A stretch of DNA of 64,000 nt from Aegilops tauschii subsp. strangulata (taxonomy: Eukaryota; Streptophyta; Magnoliopsida; Poales; Poaceae), in the NCBI RefSeq assembly GCF_002575655.3, contig NC_053039.3, positions 222,289,622-222,353,621 of the forward strand, written 5' to 3'. The notes under the pieces are model-generated. The model did not search any database. It was given only the letters and a program-made list of their open reading frames with translations, and was not told the origin of the DNA. Below are positions 1-11,211 of the stretch, piece by piece; position 1 is the stretch's first letter, and the number at the start of each line of letters is the position of its first letter. Made by a program: the position numbers and the translations under genes.

Positions 1-1066
1 TGGCCTTCTTCTCCGGCGCCTTATACGGCGCCGGCACCAGCATCTTCGCTAGGCGCGGGATGACTCGTTCTTCAGGCAACGAAGCCGGACACTGGATCCG
101 CTTCGCCCTCTCCGTCCAGTCCTGAAAGAGCGATAATAAAAGCTCAGGTGTCGCTCTAGCAACAAACAGGCAGGGAATACATTAAAAGAGACATACCTCA
201 CTGGCAGGATGATTAGCGTCGTGTCCGCGATCTGAATCCGCGGCCGGTGGTTTTTCGTTGCCCTTAAAGAGCAACTTCCACGCGTCCTCATGAGTAGTCT
301 CAAAGAGCCTCACCAAGGTATGGTGCTTCTTCAGATTGAACTCCCACAAAGGGCGGCTTCGGCGTTGGCACGGGAGAACTCGGCAAACTAACATCACCTG
401 GATTACATCTACGAGCTTGATGTTCTTGGTTATCATGCTTTGAACGCGCGTCTGCAGCGCTATTACCTCGCTAGACGAACCCCAATCGGGACTCTTCTCA
501 ACCCAAGAAGTGAGACGCATAGGAGCACCAGTGCGGAATTCGGCAGCCGCGGCCCAGGTGGTGCCGCGGGGTTCTGTGATATAGAACCATTGTCTCTGCC
601 ACTCCTTCACCTTCTCCACAAAAATACCTTTCGGCCAGGAGACGTTGGGCAGCCTGCTCACAATGGCTCCTCCCCACTCCGCGTGCTGGCCGTCTACCAC
701 CTTCGGCTTCATGTTGAAGACTTTGAGCCACAACCCGAAGTGGGGGTGGATGCGGAGGAAGGCCTCACACACGACGATGAACGCCGAGATGTTGAGAAAG
801 GAATTTGGGGACAGATCATGGAAATCCACCCCATAATAATACATCGGCCCGCGAACGAAGGGGTGGATTGGGAACCCCAGCCCGCGGAAGAAATGAGGGA
901 GGAATACTACCCTCTCGTTGGGCTCCGGCGAGGGAATGATTTGACCCTCGGCCGACAAGCGGTGGGCGATTCCCTTCGCCAAATATCCAGCCGCCCGGAG
1001 CTCAGTAATGTCCTCCTCCATGACGGAGGAGACCATCCACTTGCCCTGACTACCGGATCCGGACAT
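1..1066 (-). CDS. Antisense gene of T1: putative gypsy-type transposon domain protein (partial)
   Basis: Exon 1 runs from the ATG at 1066 to 197 (290 codons). A 75-bp intron with GTATGT at 196-191 and CTCTTTCAG ending at 122 joins it in frame to exon 2 (121 to the window start), which is open to the edge. No stop or frameshift is seen. The protein starts MSGSGSQGKWM; residues about 15-210 match what I know as the putative gypsy type transposon domain (Transposase_28), with the block DLSPNSFLNISAF followed by CEAFLRIHPHFGLW. The gene runs opposite to T1 and lies just inside its 3' LTR, as described for antisense extra ORFs of Tat-lineage elements. Function is unknown; despite the domain name there is no evidence of transposase activity. 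A TATA-like motif lies about 105 bp upstream. Confidence 0.75.
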
Positions 1067-1170
1067 GGTTGCTGGGGTGTTAAGGAGATTGGAACTTGGG
1101 CGCTGGAGCTCGAGATCGGGAAGACGGAGACAGAGAGAAAGCGTGAAGAGGAAGGGGGAATCCTTATCTC

Positions 1171-1180
1171 CTTATAAAGG
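1171..1180 (-). promoter_or_regulatory. TATA-like box of the T1 antisense gene
   Basis: On the minus strand the sequence reads CCTTTATAAG, about 105 bp upstream of the ATG at 1066. This is a plausible distance for a TATA box plus a short 5' UTR. It is supported by similar motifs at the same relative place in elements B and H. Confidence 0.5.
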
Positions 1181-1589
1181 CAGCCAATATTAAAAGACGC
1201 CTCTTCACTCGCCTTGAGATTTGCCTATTCCCAAGGGCTGTATAAACGGCACGGTTGGATTACCCATGCCCGCATTGATGAGAATCCCGCAATGAGGGGA
1301 CATGATCTCCGCTTCGACAAGATGTGCCGATAGCAACCACGTCTTGAAACGTGGGATAACGGTTCAAAGTTATAACCGGACAGGCGTATCGTCATAAAAA
1401 ACTGTTGGCAGGTTCATGTAAAAATATGTATATTCTCTCTGCGATTGTGCATGGTGTGTGACAGGTCCGGATACAATCATTACATCTGAAGACCATCTTG
1501 GAGTTCGGAAGAAGGGGAACCCGCCTTGCAATGCCGAAGACAATCTGCGCGCCGGACTCCTCGTCATTGAAGCCAGGTTCAGGGGCTAT

Positions 1590-2068
1590 TGAGGGAGTCC
1601 TAGACTAAGGGGTCCTCGGGTGTCTGGCCTGTTATGCATGGGCCGGACTGATGGGCCGTGAAGACACGAAGACTGAAGACTATACCCGTGTCCGGATTGG
1701 ACTCTACTTGGCATGGAAGGCAAGCTAGGCAGCCGATTATGAAGATTCTCTCTTATGTAACCGACCTCATGTAACCCTAGATCTCTCTGGTGTCTATATA
1801 AACCGGAGAGCATAGTCCGGATAGCACAGATTCATTACCATATACTTATAGGCTAGACTTCTAGGGTTTAGCCATTACGATCTCGTGGTAGATCAACTCT
1901 TGTAATACTCATATTCATCAAGATCAATCAAGCAGGAAGTAGGGTATTACCTCCATAGAGAGGGCCCAAACCTGGGTAAACATCGTGTCCCCCGTCTCCT
2001 GTTACCATCGATCCTAGGCGCACAGTTCGGGACCCCCTACCCGAGATCTGCCGGTTTTGACACCGACA
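1590..2068 (+). repeat. 3' LTR of T1
   Basis: A 479-bp LTR, TGAGGGAGTCC...ACCGACA. Plus orientation is supported by a TATA box (TATATAAA, 1795-1802) about 270 bp from the 3' end, and by a purine-rich tract (AGGTTCAGGGGCTAT) directly before 1590 that fits a polypurine tract. The second LTR copy is outside the window, so the left limit rests on the TG dinucleotide and the tract alone. Confidence 0.7.
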
Positions 2069-2224
2069 GTCATCTCCCCCTTGGTTATAAAAAAAATTCA
2101 ATTATAGGTGGTGGAATGTTCACAGGACCTTGGAAACACAAGAAGGTTAATTAGTAAAGGGAAACTAGCTAACCCGCATGCATGTGGATGAAACAATTAT
2201 AATTACGGTGGAAGACAAACGTAC

Positions 2225-2948
2225 AGAAAGCATCATGATTCCATGCAAAAACAGTGCCACGAGTGGTGGCAGCAAACACAAGACCCTCGCATTGAATTGC
2301 ATCACAGTACTCATCCGTGTACAGAAATTGATTTTTGAGCAATATCCATCGAGGAGTGGAAGTAAGGACGGCAACAAGATTGTTGAAGATAGCAACAACT
2401 TCATAGTTCGTGTAATCCCAAGAGCGGTTGGGAACTCGACAAATTGCTATCTTTCGTAGATGACAGTCACCATGATCGTATTTGAACTCACGTAGAATAC
2501 TTGTGTACTCAACCTCTGGGTAGTCATCTGAGATTTTTAGAAGTGGAACCCGGTGATGAGTGTACACATTCACAAGTTCCCACTCACAGTTGTACCCAAT
2601 ATAAACAACCCAATCTCCATTTGTGCCTGCCCAAGCCTTGCCCTCAAGCGATGGCATCTTAACATCGTATGTATCATTATCAAGTGGCATCAACTTGCAG
2701 AAGGCGAGGCTTCCCTCGTCCCCGCGCCAGTCAGCAGGGTCACGACGAAGAAGATAGGGGAGATCAAACCGCTCCTGGACCCTTGGGTTCCTTGTAATGA
2801 TGTTATTAGTTGAGTCGAGAATGGTCTTGAACAAACCTGCTATGCTAGCCGAGGTGATGATGTCGCATCGATCAATGACTTCCTCCACCACGTCATCTTT
2901 CAGATCGGGGCAAGAATAACGGGGTCGTTTCTGGCCTTTTCTCTCCAT
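2225..2948 (-). CDS. DUF295-type F-box-like gene fragment carried by CACTA D
   Basis: The ATG at 2948 opens MERKGQKRPRYSCPDLKDD; about 240 codons are open to a splice donor GTACGT just below 2225. The first 60 residues look like a weak F-box (PDLKDDVVEEVIDRCDII) and the rest like the beta-propeller region of grass DUF295 proteins (GDWVVYIGYNCEWELVNVYT, then a block ending VFAWNHDAF). The exon ends at the same place as the second exon of the related gene at 35384-38143, so the intron is ancestral and the gene was captured as genomic DNA, not through an mRNA. The following intron is cut by T1 at 2068; further exons would lie beyond the window. Grass DUF295 proteins are usually predicted SCF substrate adaptors, mostly without known targets. 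No stop was seen in this exon. Confidence 0.65.
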
Positions 2949-3124
2949 GGAGAAGATGATCGAACAATGGCAGAAGGAAGGGTGAAGGCAAATGGAGGGA
3001 GGAAGAGCATGCGACAGTAGTTCCAAATCAAGAGGGAAAGGCGAAGAGTCGGTGGACGGTTGCCACGGTACACGAAGAGGCGCCTGGGGAGCGAACAGTT
3101 GCCACAGAGGTCACACACTGACGA

Positions 3125-3563
3125 CTTGAACCGCATGCGTATATCGCACACACCTTGATCTGGCTGACCGTTTCTTTTGTGTTGCCTAATCACAAACAGT
3201 TCATCCGAGTGAACCGTATGCTGTATATCACACACACCTTCATCTGGCTGGCCGTTTCTTTTGTGTTGCCTAATCACAAATAGTTCATCCGAGTGAACCG
3301 TATGTTGTGTATCGCACACACCTTCATCTGGCTGCCCGTTTCTTTTGTTCCTCCTCATCACAAACAGTTAATTGAACTGAACCATATGCCCTTCATCGCA
3401 CATGCAACTAAAATCTGAATCGTGTTTGATTCATCCGTCATTGCAAACGTTTTATACATTTTTGACGGTTTTCATACACCACCGTTTGTGATTATTGCAT
3501 CGCACACAGTTTCTCGAAGGGCCTCTGATCGGAGTGTCACATTAGCAGCATCCTGCAGTAGTG
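3125..3563 (-). repeat. Subterminal direct repeats and terminus of CACTA D
   Basis: Read inward from 3563 there are about three tandem copies of an 80-85 bp unit containing CAAAAGAAACGG, CAGCCAGAT and GGTTCACTCGGATGAAC. In En/Spm-type elements such subterminal repeats are the binding sites of the element's own DNA-binding protein. The unit recurs at 38660-38820. Confidence 0.65.
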
Positions 3564-6500
3564 CTAGACCATGAAAATGATATGTTTATGAATGAAAGAG
3601 GGGAGATAGATGAAGTATTCTTTAATCAAGGACCTATTTTGAAACACAATTTTCCTATTGAAATCCTTGGAGACCCTCATCCACCCAAGGGTGATCCTGT
3701 GTTTGAGCTTAAACCATTACCTGATACTTTGAAATATGCTTATCTTGATGAAAAGAAGATATATCCTGTTATTATTAGTGCTAACGTTTCAGAGCATGAA
3801 GAAAAGAAATTATTGAAAACTCTGAAGAAGCACCATGCCGCTATTGGATATACTCTTTATGATCTTAAGGGCATTAGTCCCACTTTATGTCAGCACCAAA
3901 TTAAATTGGAGAAAGAAGCTAAACTGGTTGTTGATCATCAACGATGGTTAAATCCTAAGATGAAAGAAGTGGTAAGAGATGACATACTAAAGCTTATGGA
4001 GGCAGGTATAATTTATCCTCTTGCTGATAGTCAATGGGTAAGTCATGTTCATTGTGTCCCTAAGAAGGGAGGTATTACTGTTGTTCCTAATGATAAGAAT
4101 GAATTGATTCCTCAAAGAATTGTTACATGTTATAGAATGGTAATTGATTTCCATGAATTAAATAAAGCTACTAGAAAAGATAATTACCCTCTACCTTTTA
4201 TTGATGAAATGCTAGAGAGATTATCCGAACACACACATTTTTGCTTTCTAGATGGTTATTCTGGTTTCTCTCAAATACCCGTGTCAAAAGAGGATCAAGA
4301 TAAAACCACTTTTACTTGCCCTTTCGGTACCTTTGCTTATAGACGTATGCCTTTTGGTTTATGTAATGCACCAGCTACCTTTCAAAGATGTATGGCTGCT
4401 ATATTCTCTGATTTTTGTGAAAAGATTGTTGAGGTTTTCATGGATGATTTCTCCGTTTACGGAATTTCTTTTGATGATTGCTTGAGCAACCTTGATCGAG
4501 TTTTGCAGAGATGTGAAGAAACTAATCTTGTATTGAATTGGGAGAAGTGCCACTTTATGGTTAATCAAGGTATTGTCTTGGGGCATAAAATTTCTGAAAG
4601 AGGTATTGAAGTTGATAAAGCTAAAGTAGATGCTATTGAAAAGATGCCGTGTCCTAAAGATAGCAAAGGTATAAGAAGTTTCCTTGGTCATGCTGGTTTC
4701 TATTGGAGGTTTATTAAAGATTTCTCTAAAATTTCTAGGCCTCTCACTAATCTCTTACAGAAAGATGTTCCTTTTGTTTTTGATGATGATTGTGTAGAAG
4801 CATTTGAAATACTTAAGAAAGCCCTGATTACTACACCTATTGTTCAGCCACCTGGTTGGAATTTACCCTTTGAAATTATGTGTGATGCTAGTGATTATGC
4901 TGTTCGTGTTGTTCTAGGACAAAGAGTTGATAAGAAATTAAATATTATTCAATATGCTAGTAAAACTCTAGACAGTGCCCAGAGAAATTATGCTACTACT
5001 GAAAAGGAATTTTTAGCAGTTGTATATGCATGTGATAAGTTCAGACCTTATATTGTTGATTCCGAAGTAACTGTTCACACTGATCATGCTGCTATTAAAT
5101 ACCTTATGGAAAATAAAGATGCCAAACCTAGACTTATTAGATGGGTTCTCTTGCTACAAGAATTTGATTTGCATATCATTGATAGAAAGGGAGGTGATAA
5201 CCCCGTTGCAGACAACTTGTCTAGGTTAGAAAATGTTCTTGATGACCCACTACCTATTGATGATAGCTTTCCTGATGAAAAATTAAATGTCATAAGTGCC
5301 TCTCATAATACTCCATGGTATGCTGATTATGCTAATTATATTGTTGCTAAATTTATACCACCTAGTTTCACATACCAGCAAAAGAAAAAGTTTTTCTATG
5401 ATTTAAGACATTACTTTTGGGATGACCCATACCTTTATAAAGGAGTATATGGTGTTATTAGATCTTGTGTACCTGAACATGAACAGGAACAAATCCTATG
5501 CAAGTGCCACTCTGAGTCGTACGGAGGACCCCATGCTGGAGATAAACTGCACATAAGGTATTGCAATCCGGTTTCTATTGGCCCACTCTCTTTAAAGATG
5601 CCCGTAAGTTTGTCTTGTCTTGTGATCAATGTCAAAGTATTGGTAATATTAGTAGACGTCAGGAAATGCCTATGAACTATTCACTTGTTATTGAACCATT
5701 TGATGTCTGGGGCTTTGATTATATGGGACCTTTTCCTTCCTCTAATGGGTATACACATATTTTAGTTGCTATTGATTACGTTACTAAGTGCGTGGAAGTT
5801 ATTCCAACTAGTAGTGCGGATCATAATACTTCTATTAAGATGCTTAAAGAAGTTATTTTTCCGAGGTTTGGAGTCCCTACATATTTAATGACTGATGGTG
5901 GTTCACATTTTATTCATGGTGCTTTGCGTAAAATGCTTGCTAAATATGATGTTAATCATATTGCATCTCCATATCATCCTCAGTCTAGTGGTCAAGTAGA
6001 ATTGAGCAATAGAGGGATTAAATTAATTTTACAAAAGACTGTTAATAGATCTAGAAAGAATTGGTCTAGAAAACTTGTTGATGCTTTGTGGGCTTATAGA
6101 ACTGCTTATAAGAATCCTATGGGTATCTCTTCGTATAAAATGGTTTATGGAAAAGCATGTCACTTACCTCTTGAACTAGAACATAAGGCATATTGGGCTA
6201 TTTAAGAGCTCAATTATGATTTCAAACTTGCCGGTGAGAAGAGGTCATTTGACATTAGCTCACTTGATGAATGGAGAACCCAAGCCTATGAGAATGCCAA
6301 GCTGTTTAAAGAAAAAGTTAAAAGATGGCATGATAAAAGGATACAAAAGTGTGAGTTTAATCTAGGTGATCATGTTTTGCTATACAACTCTCGTTTAAGA
6401 TTTTTTGCAGGAAAGCTTCTCTCTAAATGGGAAGGCCCTTACATCATCGAGGAGGTCTATCGTTCCGGTGCTATAAAAATTAACAATGCCGAAGGCAAAA

Positions 6501-8166
6501 ATACAAAGGTGGTTGATACGTCTCCAACGTATCTATAATTTTTGATTGTTCCATGCTATTATATTATCTGTTTTGGATGTTTAATGGGCTTTAATATACT
6601 CTTTTATATTATTTTTGGGACTAACCTATTAACCGAAGGCCCAGTGCAAATTGCTGTTTTTTTGCCTATTTCAGTGTTTCGCAGAAAAGGAATATCAAAC
6701 GGAACAAAACCTTCGCGACGATCTTTCTTGGAACAAACGCAATCCAGGAGACTTGGAGTGGAAGTCAGAGACGCAACGAGGCGGCCACGAGGAAGGAGGG
6801 CGCGCCCAGGGGGGTAGTCGCGCCCCCACCTTCGTGGGCCCCTCGTAGCTCCACCGATCTACTTCTTACGCCTATATATACTCTTATACCCTGAAGACAT
6901 CAGGGGGAGCCACGAAACCACTTTTCCACCGCCGCAACCTTCTGTACCCATGAGATCCCATCTTGGGTCCTTTTCCAGTGATATGCCGGAGGGGGATTCG
7001 ATCACGGAGGGCTTCTAGATCAACACCATAGCCTCTCCGATGATGTGTGAGTAGTTTACCACAAACCTTCGGGTCCATAGTTATTAGCTAGATGGCTTCT
7101 TCTCTCTCTTTGGTTCTCAATACAAAGTTCTCCTCGATGTTCTTGGAGATCTATTCGATGTAATACTTTTTGCGGTGTGTTTGCCGAGATCCGATGAATT
7201 GTGGGTTTATGATCAAGATTATCTATGAACAATATTTGATTCTTCTCTGAATTCTTATATGCATGATTTGATATCTTTGCAAGTCTCTTTGAATTATCGG
7301 TTTAGTTTGGCCTACTAGATTGATCTTTCTTGCAATGGGAGAAGTGCTTAGCTTTGGGTTCAATCTTGTGGTGCTTGATCCCAGTGACAGAAAGGGAACC
7401 GACACGTATTGTATTGTTGCCATCGAGGATAAAAAGATGGGGTTTATATCATATTGCTTGAGTTTATCCCTCTACATCATGTCATCTTGCCTAATGCGTT
7501 ACTCTGTTCTTATGAACTTAATACTCTAGATGCATGCTGGATAGCGGTCGATGTGTGGAGTAATAGTAGTAGATGCAGAATCGTTTTGGTCTACTTGACA
7601 CGGACGTGATGCCTATGTTCATGACCATGCCTAGATATTCTCATAACTATGCACTTTTCTATCAATTGCTCACCCACCGTGGCCCCCGGGTCTACTTTAT
7701 ATGATATAAGTTTCCAATCTATAATTCTAGTTTACTATTTATTTTGCAATCTTTACTTTTCAATCTATACAACAAAAATACGAAAAATATTTATCTTATT
7801 ATCTTTTATCAGATCTCACTTTTGCAAGTGGCCGTGAAGGGATTGACAACCCCTTTATCACGTTGGTTGCAAGGTTCTTGACTGTTTGTGCAGGTACTAG
7901 GCGATTTGCGCGTAGTCTCCTACTGGATTGGTACCTTGGTTTTCAAAAACTGAGGGAAATACTTACGCTACTTTGCTGCATCACCCTTTCCTCTTCAAGG
8001 GAAAACCAACGCATGCTCAAGAGGTAGCAGTGGTAAACGGTCAAAGACTGAAACATTATATCTCAGGTACTCCCATAAATGTTGAGACCAATATAACTGA
8101 TACCGCAACCCCGGAGGAGTACATAAGGGACACTTTCCAGAACGTTTCAGACTCCGAAAAGGGATA
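3564..8166 (+). pseudogene. pol: pol of element A (RT, RNase H, integrase), broken
   Basis: The reverse transcriptase is complete in sequence ([26 protein letters not shown], catalytic FMDDFSVYG near 4440). RNase H follows ([30 protein letters not shown]). Integrase carries WGFDYMGPF, LMTDGGSHF and SGQVELSNRG, the D-D-E triad. Lesions seen: CACTA D removes everything before the RT region; a one-base loss near 5544 shifts the frame between the integrase zinc-finger and core parts; a TAA at 6203-6205; and the solo LTR at 6514-8029. The C-terminal reading frame resumes at 8035 (GQRLKHYISGTPINVETNIT) and ends at 8165-8167. The RT and integrase cores are otherwise well kept, so A is not very old. 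Confidence 0.85.
6514..8029 (+). mobile_element. Solo LTR inserted in pol of A
   Basis: A single 1516-bp LTR, TGATACGTCTCCAACG...AAGAGGTAGCA, with no internal region. The 5-bp direct repeats GTGGT at 6509-6513 and 8030-8034 flank it exactly, and deleting the LTR plus one repeat restores continuity of the pol C-terminus. It belongs to the same LTR family as both LTRs of element E. A TATA motif (CTATATATAC) lies near 6872. The solo form implies LTR-LTR recombination after insertion. Confidence 0.92.
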
Positions 8167-8484
8167 GGTATGTGGTACAGTAAGTAAACCGACTCCAAAA
8201 CGTTTCCAATGATAAATTTTCTCCGTTTTGGAATATTTAAAAAATTAGGAAAATTAAAATTAGTCCGAAAGAGACACGAGGCGTCCACAAGGGTGGAGGG
8301 CGCGCCCCCCGTCCTTGTGGCCACCTCGTGTTCCCTTTGGACTCCGTTTTCTTGCAGAATACTTCTTATGGTTGGTAAAAATTCATTATATGATCTCCTG
8401 AAGGTTTTGACCACCGCACCACGCAAATATCTCATGTTCTTGTTTCGAGCTGTTTTCTGCCACAGTTTTCAAGTCCAGGGCATC

Positions 8485-8868
8485 ATGTCATCCCCGTCGT
8501 CCAACAACGTGGGCGACGATGCTTGGCTAATGAAGATAGAGATGAAAATAGAAGAACTTGGGGAGATCAACAAGGGTGATAGGATCAAGAAGGCCGCGGA
8601 GGACCAAGCTCCGGCAACAGGAGAAGAAGACATCTTTCAACCTCACTACAATCTTCTTACCCCTACTGAAACTGAAGCTTTCAAGATGATTGAAATAGTT
8701 TGGGTGCAGAACAAGTATCTAACTCATGAAAATATTCTGTTGCAAGAGCATATCACCACACTCAAGGGCATTATTCGTAAGTTGGAGCACCTCCTACGTT
8801 GTATGTTGGACGACAAGCCTACTTCATCAACAACTCCATCATCACCACCTCCGAAGAAAGAGATATAA
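8485..8868 (+). CDS. Small ORF downstream of pol in A
   Basis: ATG at 8485, 127 codons to a TAA at 8866-8868, starting MSSPSSNNVGDDAW. The protein is acidic to mixed, predicted to be mostly helical with a likely coiled coil in its second half (HENILLQEHITTLKGIIRKL), and has a Ser/Thr/Pro tail ending PPPKKEI. No signal peptide or membrane segment is seen, so it does not look like the env-like ORF found at this position in some Athila elements. I do not recognise a function. It is intact while pol is broken. It may be an accessory ORF of the family or chance. Confidence 0.45.
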   Translation: MSSPSSNNVGDDAWLMKIEMKIEELGEINKGDRIKKAAEDQAPATGEEDIFQPHYNLLTPTETEAFKMIEIVWVQNKYLTHENILLQEHITTLKGIIRKLEHLLRCMLDDKPTSSTTPSSPPPKKEI

Positions 8869-9939
8869 ATACATGGGTATGGGAACTCCCCTTGGCAACT
8901 TCCAAGCTCGGGGGAGTGCCCCTGTATCGTATCACCATCACATCTTTATCTTTATCACTTTTCTTAGTTCGATCCTTTTGGTTATATCTTGATCTAGTAG
9001 AATAAAGTTTAGTGTATGATCTAGCCTTGAGTTTTGCCTTACGTTCCCTCTATGTAATCGAGTCCGTGAGTTATATATATAATAAAGAGTAGTTTTTAGT
9101 TGAGGGCTTTGCTTTCTTGCTTTGATCTTGAGGGAATAAAATAAAAGAAAGAACAAAAAGAAATAAAAAGTTCATATATTGATCTTATGGAAAGTAATGA
9201 CTTCACATATAAAGAGTATGATGAATAAAACTTGTTGAGAGTTGACAAACATAGTTTTGGTCGTTGTTGCAATTAATAGGAAGTAATAAAGAAAGAGAGG
9301 CCTCACATATAAATATACTATCGTGGACATCTTTTGTAATTGCGAGCACTCATTAAAATATGACATGCTAAAAGGTTGATGTTGGACAAGGAAGACAACA
9401 TAATGGATTATGTTTTCTTATATCCGAATAGAAGTTATATTGTTTTGGATCATTCAACATGTTGAGCTTGCCTTTCCCTCTCATGCTAGCCAAATTCTTT
9501 GCACTAAGTAGAGATACTACTTGTGCTTCCAAACATCCCAAAACCCAGTTTTGCCATGAGAGTCCACCATACCTACCTATGGATTGAGTAAGATCCTTCA
9601 AGTAAGCTGTCATCGGTGCAATCAATAAAAATTGCTCTCTAAATATGTATGATCTATTAGTGTGAAGAAAATAAGCTTTATACGAACTTGTGATATGGAA
9701 GAAATAAAAGCGACGAACTGCATAATAAAGGTCCTTATCACAAGTGGCAATATAAAGTGACGTTCTATTGCATTAAGATTTTATACATCTAACCATAAAA
9801 GCGCATCACAACCTCTGTTTCCCTCTGCGAAGGGCCTATCTTTTACTTTTAACTTCTACCCTTATACACGAGTCATGGTGATCATCACCTTTCCTTTTTA
9901 TAGTTTTTCCTTTGGCAAGCTCAATGTGTTGGAGAGATC

Positions 9940-9990
<51 letters not shown>

Positions 9991-10467
9991 ACTCGGATGT
10001 AGGTTTTCATAAAGTATTATTGTTGACATTACCCTTGAGGTAAAAGGTTCGGAGGGGAAACTATAAGCCCATATCTTTCTCTGTGTCCGATTGAAACTTT
10101 GAACCCATAAGTATCACGTGAGTGTTAGCAATTGTGAATGATTATATGATAGTTGAGCATGTGGACTTGCTGAAAAGCAATTTAACTGAATCTTTACGAT
10201 GTTATGATAAATTGCAATTGCTCCAATGACTGAGATCATAGTTTATTAGTTTTCAATGAAGTTTTTGATTCATACTTTACCTTGTGAACGAATTTTTACT
10301 TTAGCATAACAAATTATATGACAATATATGTTGCTGTTCTAAAGATGATCATGATGCCCTCATGTACGCATTTTATTTTTATCGACACTTCTATCTCTAA
10401 ACATGCGGACATATTTATCGATATCGGCTTTCGTTTGAGGACAAGCGAGGCCTACGCTTGGGGGAGC
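8869..10467 (+). other. 3' noncoding region and polypurine tract of A
   Basis: AT-rich, no convincing gene. It contains a purine-rich tract with GCTCGGGGGAGTGCCCC near 8907-8923, an (AT)n microsatellite at 9943-9988, and the polypurine tract GCTTGGGGGAGC ending at 10467, directly before the LTR start TGATACGTCC at 10468. Confidence 0.7.
9943..9988. repeat. (AT)23 microsatellite
   Basis: Uninterrupted AT dinucleotides flanked by CCGG and CC, inside the 3' noncoding part of element A. Confidence 0.95.
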
Positions 10468-11211
10468 TGATACGTCCATTTTGCATCATGCTTTTATATT
10501 GATATTTATTGCATTATGGGCTGTTATTACACATTATAACAATACTTATGCCTATTCTATCTTATTTTACAAGGTTTACATGAAGAGGGAGAATGCCGGC
10601 AGCTGGAATTCTGGACTGGAAAAGGAGCAAATATTAGAGAACTATTCTGCACAACTCCAAAAGTCCCGAAACTTCACGGAGCTTATTTTTGGAATATATA
10701 AAAAATATTGGGCGAAGAAAGAACTAGATGGGGGCCACCTACTAGCCACAAGGGTGGAGGGCGCGCCCTACCCCCTGGGCGCGCCCCCCGACCTTGTGCC
10801 CCCCCTAGCAGGCCTCCCATGCCCATCTGGCTATATGGTGTCTTTTACCCTAAAAAAATCAAGAAGAAGCTTTCGGGACGAAGCGCCGCCGTCTCGAGGC
10901 GGAACCTAGGCAGAACCAATCTAAGGCTCCGGCAGAGCTATTCTGCCATGGAAACATCCCTCCGGGAGGGGGAAATCATCGCCATCGTCATCACCATCGA
11001 TCCTCTCATCAAGAGGGGGTCAATCTCCATCAACATCTTCACCAGCACCATCTGGTCTCAAACCCTAGTTCATCACTTGTATTCGATCTTGGTCCCAAAA
11101 CCCCAGATTGGTAACTGTGGGTTGCTAGTAGTGTTGATTACTCCTTGTAGTTGATGCTAGTTGGTTTATCCGGTGGAAGATCATATGTTCAGATCCTTAA
11201 TGATAATTGTA

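Larger units (their letters stand above)
1..2068 (+). mobile_element. Tat-like LTR retrotransposon T1, 3' part
   Basis: Seen: the right part of an LTR retrotransposon in plus orientation, cut by the window start. It holds an antisense gene (1-1066 minus), a noncoding stretch (1180-1589) and a terminal LTR (1590-2068). The right border is sharp: the LTR ends in ...ACACCGACA at 2068 and the flanking sequence resumes inside an intron of the DUF295-type gene carried by CACTA element D. The layout (pol side to the left, antisense gene, LTR) is that of Tat-lineage Ty3/gypsy elements. Pol itself is outside the window, so the lineage is inference. The last five flanking bases, GTCAT (2069-2073), should be the target duplication and should recur at the unseen left border. 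Confidence 0.75.
1..3563. mobile_element. CACTA (En/Spm) transposon D, right end
   Basis: The terminus is ...CCTGCAGTAGTG ending at 3563, read inward on the minus strand as CACTACTGCAGGATGCTGCT. Behind it lie direct subterminal repeats and then a DUF295-type gene fragment. The same terminus and several hundred bases of the same subterminal sequence occur at 38448 in the other direction, so two insertions of one family are present. D interrupts the pol gene of Athila-type element A, whose reading frame starts at once to the right of 3563. D in turn is interrupted by T1. Its left end is outside the window. Confidence 0.75.

Noticed and set aside
440..1177. 245-codon plus-strand frame opposite the T1 antisense gene
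   Set aside because: Complementary to a good exon, with no domain and arbitrary composition. The minus frame has the splice sites, TATA motif and family pattern.
2900..3361. Protein with three repeats of about 28 residues on the minus strand
   Set aside because: Translation of the CACTA subterminal DNA repeats. No separate gene is supported.
3132..3364. Possible CRISPR-like regular repeats
   Set aside because: Direct repeats of 80-85 bp without unique spacers, adjacent to a CACTA terminus in a plant genome.
7320..7529. 69-codon frame starting MIFLAMGEVLSFGFN, also present in E LTRs
   Set aside because: Falls inside the LTR downstream of its TATA region and is broken or altered in other copies. 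Most likely chance.
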